Origin: CAYLJO01 sp964383905
GTDB lineage: Bacteria; Acidobacteriota; Blastocatellia; Pyrinomonadales; Pyrinomonadaceae
DNA: 50,333 nt
NCBI GenBank assembly: GCA_964383905.1
Contig: CAYLJO010000013.1
Coordinates: 1 to 50,333, forward strand
Reading direction: 5' to 3'
Shown: positions 8,282 through 17,324 of the stretch, piece by piece
Layout: each line of letters starts with the position of its first letter
Numbering within the stretch: position 1 is the stretch's first letter
Notes under the pieces: generated by a model
Told to the model about the DNA's origin: nothing
The model's input: only the letters and a program-made list of their open reading frames with translations
Database searches by the model: none
Position numbers and translations under genes: made by a program

Positions 8282-8450
8282 TTTTTCTCCATCTAAGTTG
8301 AACCCTTGACGTCTCTTCCGACGCCACTTGTGACTAACAATTTAACACGTCCTAACCAGTAGTGGTCAAGCGAGCTCCTGCGCTTTCACGGTTAGCCCGG
8401 CGGACTCTGAAATCCAAGGCCGGCAGAACATGCCTGTACAACAGGGCGGA

Positions 8451-8501
8451 CGAAAGTGGCCCTCGCGAACGGCTAAATACCATTCGCGAGGGCCACTTTC
8501 G
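8451..8501. terminator. Strong 19-bp perfect hairpin after the radical SAM gene
   Basis: The arms 8451-8469 and 8483-8501 are exact reverse complements (CGAAAGTGGCCCTCGCGAA on the left) around a 13-nt loop. It begins 22 bp after the stop of the radical SAM gene and is GC-rich, so it probably ends that transcript or protects its 3' end. No U-run follows on either strand, which is unusual for an intrinsic terminator. Confidence 0.6.
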
Positions 8502-8523
8502 TGAGTACTTGTGGCTTGACTCT

Positions 8524-10542
8524 CTATACTGAGGCCGCCGTCGTCTTGCCCAGGCCTTTAATCTGGACGGGAGCGTCCGGTTTAATAGAGGCCTTCTTGA
8601 GCACCATTTCATTATAGAGTTTGCGCATCATTGCAGCCTCTTCGGCGGCAGTTTTGGGGCCTTCCATCTGCGGCTTGTGGGGGCGCGTCAGATCTACCTC
8701 ATTCAGGATGAGGCTGTGCGAGGCGTCATCGAGCTTAACTTCCTTGCCCTTGGCAAATATTTCATGACGACCATGCTCTTTGTACCACTTGGCGACGGTC
8801 GCATTCTGGTGCATGTTCTCGATGATATTTCTCCAGCCGATGCCAGTGTTGTAGGCGCAGAAGGAGATTTCGCCTTCCTGTGTGCCGTAGGGGATGATGC
8901 ACATCTCGGTGCGTCGGAAATCGTAATTGAACAGGTCCTGGAACCACATGCCCGCGATGAACAGGAAGTTCCAAGGATCGGAGCGGCGCTTCTGAATATC
9001 TTCGATCGTGCGGGCACCGTCAACCTTGCCATAGTCCTTACCTGTCAGGCCGAATGATTTGTCAAACTTCTTCAGAATATCGACGAGCGTCAGGCTCTGC
9101 GGTGCCCCGTAGGGGCGGAAGTTCTTCAGGAGCGCCAGACCCATCATGAAATTAGAGAACCACTTGCTGCGCGCCGTATCGGTGATATGGCGCATGTCCT
9201 TCACGAGGCCGGGAATATTAAGGAACTGCGGCACGGGAGCCATCTCTTTGGTCTCTTTATTAATCATTACCGCCGTGCCGACACCGCAGTTCGGGTGGCA
9301 GCCGCAGGAGACCTGACCCCATTCCGCCTCCGGGCCGTGGACGAGATCCGCGAAATCAGCAAAAGCCCCCATTAAAGAGAGCGGGAACCAGTCGCGCGTC
9401 GGCTCGGTGATGCCGACCTGCTTCTTCACGTCGTAGGCCAGGTGCGACAGTGTGTAACGCTGCTGCAAACGGCGCACGTCTGTGATCTCTTCGTCGCGCC
9501 CGGTGAATGAGACCGGCTGGAAAGATAGGAACGCGATCTTCTTCGGGTTTTCGAGCGCAAAGCGAATGATCGAGCCGACCTGATCGTTGTTAATGCCATT
9601 GACCAGCGTCGTCACAAGCACAATCTCGACGCCCGCCCCGTGAAGGTTATTGATCGCGCGCAGTTTCACATCGAAGAGGTTGCCGACCTGACGGTGGCTG
9701 TTGGCATCATTACCGATGCCGTCAAACTGCAGGTAAGCGTAGCGGAGTCCGGCTTCGGCGGCCTGCTGGCAGAATTCTTTGCTCTTGGCGAACTCGATGC
9801 CGTTGGTGGCGCACTGCACGCTGTTGTAACCAACCTTACGCGCATACCTGATCGCTTCGATAAAGTGCGGCGAAATGGTCGGCTCGCCGCCGGAGAACTG
9901 CACGGACATCTGGCGCCGGGGCTTGATCGAGATGGCGTTGTCAAGAATCTCTTTAACATCCTCAAAGCTCAATTCATGCACGAAGCCGACCTGGTTCGCA
10001 TCCATGAAGCATGGGTCGCACATCATGTTGCAGCGGTTGGTCAGGTCCACTGTGAGAACCGAACCACGCCCGTACTTGATCGTGCTCGATCCATGATTGT
10101 GCAGCTTCTCGTCGTTATGCGCCGGGATGTCGCGGCCCGGAAACATCCGCTCGATGTGCGCGAGAAACTTCGAGTCAATGGCCATCATGTCTTCGAAATG
10201 GCCATGGACAGGACAATCCTTGACCATCCAGATCTGGCCATCGCGCTCGATGATCTGCGCTTTGATTTCGCCCACCTTCTCGTTGATCAGAACTGACACA
10301 TCCTTTTTGCCGCTGAGGATCTCTTCGCGTGCTTCGATAACGCACTTCGGGCAGAGCGAGTCGGTGGTGCGCGGCCAGCCAAGCGTCGGTTTGGTCTTTT
10401 GCCAAGACTTCAGCAGCGGCTTGTCAGACCACTTGGGAATAAACGAGGGATTAGGCTTATACTTATTAACGGATTGAATTGCGTTGAATAGACCGCTGGC
10501 TACGAGCGTCAGGCCTCTCTCAACATGTTTGATGGGTCGCAT
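8524..10542 (-). CDS. MJ0619/Tes-like radical SAM enzyme; candidate membrane-spanning lipid synthase
   Basis: About 672 residues. The N-terminal domain has CPKC (Cys64, Cys67) and KDCPVHGHFEDM (Cys110), the Cys pattern of the extra cluster in MJ0619/Tes-type enzymes. The radical SAM core follows: DLTNRCNMMCDPCFMDAN gives Cys171, Cys175 and Cys178, with SAM-binding VQFSGGEPTISP. After it comes SCGCHPNCGVG (Cys413, 415, 419), probably an auxiliary cluster. Start: AAGGA lies six bases before the ATG at 10542, whereas the ATG-like start at 10623 has no such site. Tes joins lipid tails into membrane-spanning tetraethers in archaea, and related radical SAM proteins are implicated in diabolic-type lipids in bacteria. 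The substrate here is inferred. The gene stands alone and ends at a strong hairpin. Confidence 0.8.
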   Translation of the reverse strand: MRPIKHVERGLTLVASGLFNAIQSVNKYKPNPSFIPKWSDKPLLKSWQKTKPTLGWPRTTDSLCPKCVIEAREEILSGKKDVSVLINEKVGEIKAQIIERDGQIWMVKDCPVHGHFEDMMAIDSKFLAHIERMFPGRDIPAHNDEKLHNHGSSTIKYGRGSVLTVDLTNRCNMMCDPCFMDANQVGFVHELSFEDVKEILDNAISIKPRRQMSVQFSGGEPTISPHFIEAIRYARKVGYNSVQCATNGIEFAKSKEFCQQAAEAGLRYAYLQFDGIGNDANSHRQVGNLFDVKLRAINNLHGAGVEIVLVTTLVNGINNDQVGSIIRFALENPKKIAFLSFQPVSFTGRDEEITDVRRLQQRYTLSHLAYDVKKQVGITEPTRDWFPLSLMGAFADFADLVHGPEAEWGQVSCGCHPNCGVGTAVMINKETKEMAPVPQFLNIPGLVKDMRHITDTARSKWFSNFMMGLALLKNFRPYGAPQSLTLVDILKKFDKSFGLTGKDYGKVDGARTIEDIQKRRSDPWNFLFIAGMWFQDLFNYDFRRTEMCIIPYGTQEGEISFCAYNTGIGWRNIIENMHQNATVAKWYKEHGRHEIFAKGKEVKLDDASHSLILNEVDLTRPHKPQMEGPKTAAEEAAMMRKLYNEMVLKKASIKPDAPVQIKGLGKTTAASV

Positions 10543-10840
10543 TAATTTTCCTTTTCCACCTGTTAAAGTTGCCGATGCCTCAGGAGACTGCGGGAGTACC
10601 ATCTGTTGCTCAGGGCCATTCAAATCAAGGGCCTATAAGTCTTTCGCTCCTGCGCAATTGGCAGACGAACTCGGGTTGTAAAGCAATGTTCGTGCCGTTT
10701 CCTTGCTGTTACATATAAATGTTGCAGCAAAAGAGGCTTATTTGTTTTATGTAGTGATTTTATAGGAATTGTATATTTACCCAGAATGTGTCAGACAGAC
10801 CCATTCTGGATGTCGCATCTCACGTTGTAACATTATGACA

Positions 10841-11321
10841 CTACCGCATGCGCACTCGCTGCTGATCTCTGGCAATTCGCTTCAGCACATTGACGCGCCA
10901 GTTTGGATGATTGACACGTACGGGCGGAGTCATTTCGACCACAATCGAATTACTCCGGTCATCGCCAGCAGACTTGGTCAGCCAGATATGAAAATCTCGA
11001 AAGTCATGGTCTGCGCCGTGACAGTTGGGTAATTCCGGACCTTCTTCCCTGGTATCCGCGAAGTAGCCCTCGACGGAACCTATTGAGGACTGGATCACCT
11101 CCATCGCCCTCCGGCGGGCATCCCTCAAAGGGTCTGTTTACAGGCCGAGGTTTATTGCGTATCTCAGGGAAGCCCCCAGCTACTTCCGGCCCCGTTAAGC
11201 GACTGCGGAGGCATGAACGCATAAGCAGAAACAGAACTAACAGGACAACTAAGGTCAGAACAATTAATATTATTTTGCCGTAAGGTCTGAGCAGCTCAAT
11301 AATATTTCGCGGTTGACTCAT
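10841..11321 (-). pseudogene. Frameshifted gene for a membrane-anchored protein
   Basis: Two overlapping minus-strand frames look like halves of one protein. The first (11321 down to about 11100) starts MSQPRNIIELLRPYGK, has one membrane segment (about 18-34) and ends its conserved part at GCPPEGDGGDPVLNRF. The second frame continues with GSVEGYFADTREEGPELPNC, then a conserved-looking DFHIWL, VVEMTPPVRVNHPNW and stops at RVRMR. I recall conserved hypothetical proteins with one membrane anchor followed by an EGY/EGPE/CH/HIWL domain. The frame change near 11100 and early end suggest decay, and sequence between the two blocks may be deleted. A sequencing error is possible. Confidence 0.55.
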
Positions 11322-11960
11322 CAGGTGTTCTCCTCGCCGCTTAATTCTCGTCCGCCGTAGAAGCTATATCTTGTTTTACTATAACAAGGGGCAGTTATTT
11401 ACCGAAGCAACACTTTACCGATCAAAAGTACACAAGCTTAATTCAGTGTGAGACTCACCTGTGGAACGAGTACTAATGCTTTTATAAACCAAACCTTGAT
11501 CAATTAAACATTCACGGTTACAGTACCTTTTTGGTTTTCCTCTTCCGCAACATCATCAAAACCAAGAATTTTTCAGGTTTTCCACACCTGTGATCTACTT
11601 GTTCACTTGCTATCCCTCACATTCTTCTACTGATCGGGGCAACATGCCCTCTCCGCGGATTTTCGTTCGCCGATTGTTCGCCAATACATACTCTTAGCCT
11701 TGCTTACTTCAAGTAAATATTGAACTTAGCTCGTGAAACCGTTGCAAAGAAAAGTCTTTACAGCTTTTTCTCAGCGTGGTACATTCCCGCCACTTTGCCG
11801 CTAAACTCCTGAGAGGCAAAGGATTGAAAGCGGCCCCAAATACATTCCCTTGTGGGCTTGATCGTATAAAACCCGTTATATTGTGCTTTGGTACTCAAAA
11901 TTGTGTTAAACATACTTTTCCAAATTATTCGATTGGGCACGTCAAATTCGCGGCGCGAGA
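11322..11960. other. Gene-poor AT-rich stretch
   Basis: About 640 bp, clearly richer in A and T than its surroundings. I find no convincing coding sequence: the 97-codon minus frame 11758-12051 lacks any recognisable motif and overlaps the phosphomannomutase remnant. It probably holds upstream signals of the anchored-protein remnant and decayed sequence 5' of the phosphomannomutase fragment. Confidence 0.5.
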
Positions 11961-12267
11961 TTGAGGGAACAGCTTGCGGTTCTCGACAACCGTGTGAGCC
12001 GTCTGGAATCAGGGGGAACCAGCCTGTGTTTGACGTCGGGTCCGGTGGCATCGCTCCCAGAGAAATTAAGACGTGAACTGGCGGAGATCAGCGCTCGATA
12101 TGGCGAGCGGGTGAACCAAGCGGATGGGGTGAAATTTATATTTGCGGATGGCTCGTGGCTGTTGATGCACGGTGTCGGGTGCCGGGCCTCTAGCCCGCAT
12201 TTATTCTGAATTAGAGAAGGATCTGGAGGTGCTCCTTGAACAGGGCCGTAAATACTTATTGGATTGA
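11961..12267 (+). pseudogene. C-terminal remnant of a phosphomannomutase/phosphoglucomutase
   Basis: The plus frame reads ADGVKFIFADGSWLLM, the start of the last domain of alpha-D-phosphohexomutases, where the family continues with RxSGTEP phosphate-binding loop. Here the frame slips by one base after LLMH. The other frame continues VSGAGPLARIYSE then LEVLLEQGRKYLLD and stops at TGA 12265-12267. SGTEP has become SGAGP. The N-terminal three domains, including the active-site Ser, are absent from the window. It is therefore a decayed tail. Its last 31 bases overlap the start of the FtsB-like gene, including that gene's ribosome binding site. Confidence 0.7.
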
Positions 12268-12652
12268 TGATCGCCTTCGCGCGCAGCATGTTGCCCCGCG
12301 CGCGGTTCCCTCTTTTGGCCCGGTGCGGGATCTCTCGCGTGAAATCGTCGGCACACCCACAGAGGTGCGCCGTCGCGGTGGTCTGATCCCATCATGGGCT
12401 GTCTTTGCCATGATCATTCTTGCATCGTTCGCTCTCTGCGTAAGCGTCAACATGCGCACACGCGCAGAGGTCCGCGCCGCATCGCAGCAGTTCGAGAAGA
12501 TAAGCACCGATGTCGAGACGTTACGCGTAACAAACGCCGCGCTTGCTACCGAGGTGCAACGTTTACGCACTGATCCGCGCGCTATCGAGTCAGCCGCGCG
12601 TGCGCGCCTTAACATGGTACGTGCCAATGAAATTGTCGTGCCCGTCGAATGA
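12236..12652 (+). CDS. FtsB/DivIC-like septum formation initiator protein
   Basis: A 138-residue bitopic membrane protein: cytoplasmic N terminus, one membrane segment (about 50-70, SWAVFAMIILASFALCVSV), then a heptad-type coiled coil (about 72-120) and RTDPRAIESAARARLNMVRANE, the C-terminal motif of FtsB/DivIC, which links FtsL and FtsQ in the divisome. The start is a TTG at 12236 with GGAGG six bases upstream, lying inside the phosphomannomutase remnant. No in-frame ATG occurs before the membrane segment, which supports the TTG. FtsL is a weaker alternative identity. Confidence 0.75.
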   Translation: MNRAVNTYWIDDRLRAQHVAPRAVPSFGPVRDLSREIVGTPTEVRRRGGLIPSWAVFAMIILASFALCVSVNMRTRAEVRAASQQFEKISTDVETLRVTNAALATEVQRLRTDPRAIESAARARLNMVRANEIVVPVE

Positions 12653-12949
12653 GCTTGAGTGGAGACTCTTTCGCACCGGTGGCTACTCCGGGTATTTGTT
12701 CCTGCCTGACGGTCTGCCGCTTGTTTCCTGCTCTGCTTCCCTTCGGTCCTGGGTCCCGCCGATCGCGCGCGGCTGTGAAGACAATCGCAGCCGCGCCCCT
12801 CTCCTCTAACTTGCGTATCGGCGTCGATAGCACGTGGTTGACACCCCGTCTAACCGTCAACTAATATCGAAGTCTCCTAACTCTATAGCATAGAGAAAAC
12901 AAAGAATGTTTCGCTCTACCCCGGGCGGCACCAGAACACACAAAAAGCC
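12653..12949. other. Intergenic region upstream of methylmalonyl-CoA mutase
   Basis: About 300 bp without a credible gene; short frames have no recognisable motifs. It presumably carries the mutase promoter, but I see no clear -35/-10 pair or operator. Confidence 0.4.
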
Positions 12950-14629
12950 ATGCCGGAAGCCAAAGAGATCACGTCGCCCGAACAAGCAGCCGTCGAACGC
13001 TGGGAGCGGGAGACGCTCGCCCACGCCTTAAGAAAGCGTCCGGAAAACAAGAAGCGATTTGAGACCATCTCGCTCGACGAAGTTAAACGTCTCTACACAC
13101 CTGCTGATACAGTCGCTATCGATTTCGATCGCGACATCTCTTTTCCGGGCGAGTTTCCGTACACGCGCGGGATACATCCGACGGGTTATCGCGGCAAGTT
13201 GTGGACCATGCGTCAGTTCGCCGGCTTCGGAACGCCGGAGGAGACCAACGCCCGTTTCAAATACCTAATGGCCCAGGGTCAGACCGGCCTTTCGGTTGCC
13301 TACGACTTGCCGACATTGATGGGCTATAACTCGGATTCGCCCCTCTCAGAAGGCGAGGTCGGCAAGTGTGGGGTCGCCGTTTCTTCCCTCGCCGACATGG
13401 AGATTCTGTTCGAGGGCATTCCTCTTGAGCAAGTCACCGTTTCGCAAACGATCAACGCGCCCGCGTCCGTTCTGCTCGCGATGTATTTGGTTGTCGCCGA
13501 AAAGCAGAATGCGGACCGGAAGAAGATTTCCGGCACGTTGCAAAACGATATTTTGAAGGAGTACATCGCGCAGAAAGAGTGGATCTATCCGATTCGACCG
13601 GCGATGAAACTCGTCACAGACACGTTTGAGTTCTGCGCTAAACACGTGCCGCGCTACAACCCGATTTCGGTGAGTGGATATCACATCCGGGAAGCGGGCG
13701 CGACCGCCTTGCAGGAACTGGCTTTCACTCTGCGTGACGGCCTTGAATATGTTGAATGGGGCGTCCGCGCCGGACTCGATGTGGACGAGTTTGTGCCGCG
13801 CATCTCCTTCTTCTTCAATGCGCACAACGATTTCTTTGAAGAGGTCGCGAAGTACCGGGCGGCGCGCCGCATCTGGGCGCGCGCGATGCGCGACCGTTTC
13901 GGCGCCAAGAATGAACGCACATGGCAACTACGTTTTCATACGCAGACAGCGGGCGTGTCGCTCACCGTTCAGCAGCCTCTCAATAACATTGTCCGCGTCG
14001 CGATACAGGCGCTCGCCGGGGTGCTCGGCGGTACTAACAGCCTACATACGGACGCCTACGACGAAGCGCTCGCGCTGCCGACAGACCGCGCTGCGCTCAT
14101 CGCGCTTCGCACACAGCAGATAATCGCCGAGGAGACCGGCGTGGCGAACACGGTTGACCCGCTCGGCGGCTCATATTTCGTCGAAGCGTTGACGAAGAAG
14201 ATGGAAGACGGAGCACTGGACTACTTCGCGAAGATAGACGGGATGGGCGGCATGGTGGAAGCCATTGAGAAGGGATTCCCGCAGCGCGAGATTCAAGAAT
14301 CCGCCTATCAATACCAGAAGGCCGTGGAGCGCGGCGATCAAACGATCGTCGGCGTTAACAAGTACCAGATGAACGAACCGACTGAGGTGCCCATCCTAGT
14401 CATTGACGAAGCGGTGCGCGACCACCAGGTGGAGCGATTGCAGCAGACGCGCGACCGGCGCGACCATGGCACAGTCGCCAATGCCCTTGAGAAGTTGAAG
14501 CGAGCCGCAAGTTCCGGCGACAATACAATGCCCGCGACCATCGAAGCCGTACGCGCATACGCCACGCTCGGCGAAATCTGCGATGCGCTACGGGACGTTT
14601 ACGGCTTATACGAAGAGCCAGCGTTCTAA
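12950..14629 (+). CDS. Methylmalonyl-CoA mutase, catalytic (substrate-binding) subunit
   Basis: A 559-residue TIM-barrel subunit that, with a separate B12-binding partner, converts methylmalonyl-CoA to succinyl-CoA in propionate metabolism. Visible family signatures are FPYTRGIHPTGYRGKLWTMR with the conserved Tyr, QTGLSVAYDLPTLMG, TINAPASVLLAMY, SGYHIREAGATALQELAFTL and NTVDPLGGSYFVEALT. No cobalamin domain is present; it is encoded by the next gene 44 bp downstream. The closely related isobutyryl- or ethylmalonyl-CoA mutases have the same layout, so substrate is not fixed by the motifs I can check. No clear ribosome binding site precedes the ATG. Confidence 0.93.
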   Translation: MPEAKEITSPEQAAVERWERETLAHALRKRPENKKRFETISLDEVKRLYTPADTVAIDFDRDISFPGEFPYTRGIHPTGYRGKLWTMRQFAGFGTPEETNARFKYLMAQGQTGLSVAYDLPTLMGYNSDSPLSEGEVGKCGVAVSSLADMEILFEGIPLEQVTVSQTINAPASVLLAMYLVVAEKQNADRKKISGTLQNDILKEYIAQKEWIYPIRPAMKLVTDTFEFCAKHVPRYNPISVSGYHIREAGATALQELAFTLRDGLEYVEWGVRAGLDVDEFVPRISFFFNAHNDFFEEVAKYRAARRIWARAMRDRFGAKNERTWQLRFHTQTAGVSLTVQQPLNNIVRVAIQALAGVLGGTNSLHTDAYDEALALPTDRAALIALRTQQIIAEETGVANTVDPLGGSYFVEALTKKMEDGALDYFAKIDGMGGMVEAIEKGFPQREIQESAYQYQKAVERGDQTIVGVNKYQMNEPTEVPILVIDEAVRDHQVERLQQTRDRRDHGTVANALEKLKRAASSGDNTMPATIEAVRAYATLGEICDALRDVYGLYEEPAF

Positions 14630-14630
14630 A

Positions 14631-14669
14631 AGTAATCAGTTTTTAGCTGACTACTGATTACTGATTACT
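14631..14669. repeat. Heptamer hairpin between the two mutase subunit genes
   Basis: AGTAATCAGT (14631-14640) pairs with ACTGATTACT (14653-14662 or 14660-14669). The right arm is a 7-nt repeat, TGACTAC, TGATTAC, TGATTAC. It ends four bases before the downstream ATG and takes the place where a ribosome binding site would be. The same sequence type precedes pheT. Confidence 0.75.
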
Positions 14670-14673
14670 GTCT

Positions 14674-15078
14674 ATGCCTGAGCGAAAAATACGAATTCTC
14701 GTCGCCAAGCCGGGCCTTGATGGTCACGACCGTGGCGCTAAGGTGATTGCCCGCGCTCTGCGCGACGCAGGAATGGAAGTTATCTACACGGGCCTCCGGC
14801 AAACGCCAGAAATGATCGCCGCCGCGGCGCTTCAGGAAGATGTCGATGCGGTTGGGATCTCGATTTTGAGCGGTGCGCACAACACGCTCTGCCCGCGCAT
14901 TATCTCACTCCTGCGTGAGCAGGGCATGGACGATTGTATTGTCGTCGTTGGAGGCATCATTCCACAGGAAGATGTACCCCGCCTTAAAGAACAAGGAGTC
15001 GCGGCCGTCTTTCTTCCCGGCACCTCCACTGAGGACATCGTCGCGTTCCTGCGCGAAAACGTCCGGCCGCGCGAATGA
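14674..15078 (+). CDS. Methylmalonyl-CoA mutase, cobalamin-binding subunit
   Basis: A 134-residue B12-binding Rossmann domain. It contains KPGLDGHDRGAKVIARAL with the DxHxxG cobalt-ligating His, DAVGISILSGAHN (SxL motif) and VVVGGIIPQEDV (GG motif), the three base-off/His-on cobalamin signatures. It completes the split mutase with the upstream gene and is probably co-transcribed with it. The leader between them is a heptamer hairpin and there is no Shine-Dalgarno sequence, so translation may rely on coupling or on the structure. Confidence 0.95.
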   Translation: MPERKIRILVAKPGLDGHDRGAKVIARALRDAGMEVIYTGLRQTPEMIAAAALQEDVDAVGISILSGAHNTLCPRIISLLREQGMDDCIVVVGGIIPQEDVPRLKEQGVAAVFLPGTSTEDIVAFLRENVRPRE

Positions 15079-15168
15079 CAAACGACGCGCAAGTTACACC
15101 GGGTGGCGCGACCTGCCTGAGTGGACGGACTACTCGCCACTTCAACCAGCTAAAATCTTAGAAACGCA

Positions 15169-15948
15169 TCATTTCTTCAGAAACCGGGCGATTCCCTTCT
15201 GGCAATCTTCCGTCATGCGAGCGATTGCATTGACGTCCGCGCCGGACCTAATGGCCGTCTCAAAACTCATGGCATCGATATGATATAGCAACTGCTTTGA
15301 GAGCATGAGAGCAGAACGGCTCACCTTTTCAAATCCGGCGACATATTTTTCAACCTCCGCCTCGAAGGCCTGATCATCATAGACATGATTGATGAGGCCG
15401 ATGCGCTCGGCTTCGTCGGCGCTTATTTCTGCGCCGCGGGCGATCAATTCAAAGGCGCGTTTCTCCGAAACGTTGCGCCGCAAGATCGCCATTACCATTG
15501 CCGGGACGAATCCAATCTTCACTTCTGGATAACCAAAGCGTGCGGAACGGGCGGCCAGCACAATATCGCACGCGGTGGCGAGCCCGCTCCCGCCCGCCAA
15601 CGCCCGGCCGCGTACGGCGGCAACAACAGGGACGCGCACGCGGCGGATTAATGTGAACAGTTCCATCAAAAATTGAGCATCGGCAAGGTTCTCTGTCACC
15701 GTGCTTTCAGAGATCCTCTGTAAGTCGGCGAGGTCTGCGCCTGAACAGAAGTCGGCACCAGCACCCGTAATGACGACGACGCGTACTGCCTCATTCCCGT
15801 CGGCGTCACTCAAAGCCTGTTTGAGTCCGCCGATCAACTGACCATTCAAGGCGTTCCGTTTTGCGGGACGGTTGAGAGTGATAAGCGCAACCGCGCCCTC
15901 CACCGCGTAGAGGATCTCCTTGCTCTCGCCATCCGTTTGGTCGGTCAA
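15169..15948 (-). CDS. Enoyl-CoA hydratase/isomerase family protein
   Basis: A 259-residue crotonase-fold protein: TLNRPAKRNALNG, oxyanion-hole segments GADFCSGADLADL and RGRALAGGSGLATACD, and FGYPEVKIGFVPAMV. The PEVKIGFVPA block resembles methylglutaconyl-CoA hydratases of leucine and acyclic terpene breakdown, but the specific substrate is inferred. It is the last gene of a five-gene minus-strand run that starts with AtuA, 24 bp after the epoxide-hydrolase-like gene, which favours a role in branched acyl-CoA catabolism. Confidence 0.85.
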   Translation of the reverse strand: MTDQTDGESKEILYAVEGAVALITLNRPAKRNALNGQLIGGLKQALSDADGNEAVRVVVITGAGADFCSGADLADLQRISESTVTENLADAQFLMELFTLIRRVRVPVVAAVRGRALAGGSGLATACDIVLAARSARFGYPEVKIGFVPAMVMAILRRNVSEKRAFELIARGAEISADEAERIGLINHVYDDQAFEAEVEKYVAGFEKVSRSALMLSKQLLYHIDAMSFETAIRSGADVNAIARMTEDCQKGIARFLKK

Positions 15949-15972
15949 TGTCAGAGATAACCTCGTGAATGA

Positions 15973-16875
15973 TCAGGCAGACTCAAGAAAATCGCGGAGC
16001 GCCGCGCTTACTTCGGCGGGAGCTTCTTGCTGTACCCAGTGCCCGCTCTGCGCAATACGTACTTCGTGATAAGGGGCATCCACATAGGCGCCAACTCCAC
16101 GAACAGTTTCAGGGATGATAGCAAAATCCTGTTCGCCATAAATGAAGAGTGTCGGCGCGCGAACCCGACCGTCATTTGTTTCCACCCCCCTTGTGCGGCC
16201 GCCTTTAAGAAACGTAGTGAAGTTGGCGCGGTAATAATTTATCGCGGCAGTCAGCGCGCCGGGCACGCGCAGCGCCTTTTTGTAGATCGCAATATCTGTC
16301 GGGGTGATGCTGCCGCGTCGCACCACCGTTCGCTTAAACGAACGTTCGAGCGCGGCGAAATCTCCGGCACTGATCAACCATTCGGGCAACCACGGCAATT
16401 GAAATAAGAGCATATACCAACTCCGCAGGGCCTGACGCCAGGTCATGTTTGCGCGCCAGGCGGCAGGGTGTGGCACCTGCAGGGCGGCCAGCTTCCACAC
16501 GCCCTCCGGGTATTTCAGCGCGACGCTCCACGCCACAGCCGCGCCCCAATCATGGCCGATGACAGCAGCCTCCTGCCTTCCGAAATGGCGTATCAGACCA
16601 AGTATGTCGTCAACGAGCCGGTCCATTTGATAGTCTTCGACGCGTGGTGGCTTATCGCTCAGATTGTATCCGCGTAGGTCGGGCGCGACGACCATGTAGT
16701 TCCCCCCCAGCTCCGCCAACTGGTGCCGCCACGAATACCAGCATTCTGGAAAACCGTGCAGCAGGAGCACCAGCTTCTCCCCACCACCGTGCTGTACGTA
16801 GTGCAAGCGCACGCCGCCCACCTGGGCATAGCCATGACGGACAGAAGGATCGACGTTGATGAGTTCATCGCTCAT
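15973..16875 (-). CDS. Alpha/beta hydrolase, epoxide-hydrolase type
   Basis: A 300-residue alpha/beta hydrolase. HGFPECWYSWRHQL supplies the HGxP oxyanion motif, IGHDWGAAVAW supplies the nucleophile Asp typical of epoxide hydrolases and dehalogenases, YGEQDF holds the charge-relay acid, and SGHWVQQEAP the catalytic His. Such enzymes open epoxides to diols. Haloalkane dehalogenase is less likely because of the HGFPE pattern. It lies between the AtuA C-terminal gene and the enoyl-CoA hydratase gene in one operon. Confidence 0.88.
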   Translation of the reverse strand: MSDELINVDPSVRHGYAQVGGVRLHYVQHGGGEKLVLLLHGFPECWYSWRHQLAELGGNYMVVAPDLRGYNLSDKPPRVEDYQMDRLVDDILGLIRHFGRQEAAVIGHDWGAAVAWSVALKYPEGVWKLAALQVPHPAAWRANMTWRQALRSWYMLLFQLPWLPEWLISAGDFAALERSFKRTVVRRGSITPTDIAIYKKALRVPGALTAAINYYRANFTTFLKGGRTRGVETNDGRVRAPTLFIYGEQDFAIIPETVRGVGAYVDAPYHEVRIAQSGHWVQQEAPAEVSAALRDFLESA

Positions 16876-16916
16876 AGAAGAAGGGCGATCAGTAACGGGT
16901 TAAACGCGCGCCACGG

Positions 16917-17276
<360 letters not shown>

Positions 17277-17324
17277 AATTGATAAAAAGTAAGTGGTCAG
17301 GGGTTAGTAAACCTCGACCTCCGA

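Noticed and set aside
11758..12051. 97-codon minus-strand frame
   Set aside because: No motif, unusual composition, overlaps the phosphomannomutase remnant on the other strand.
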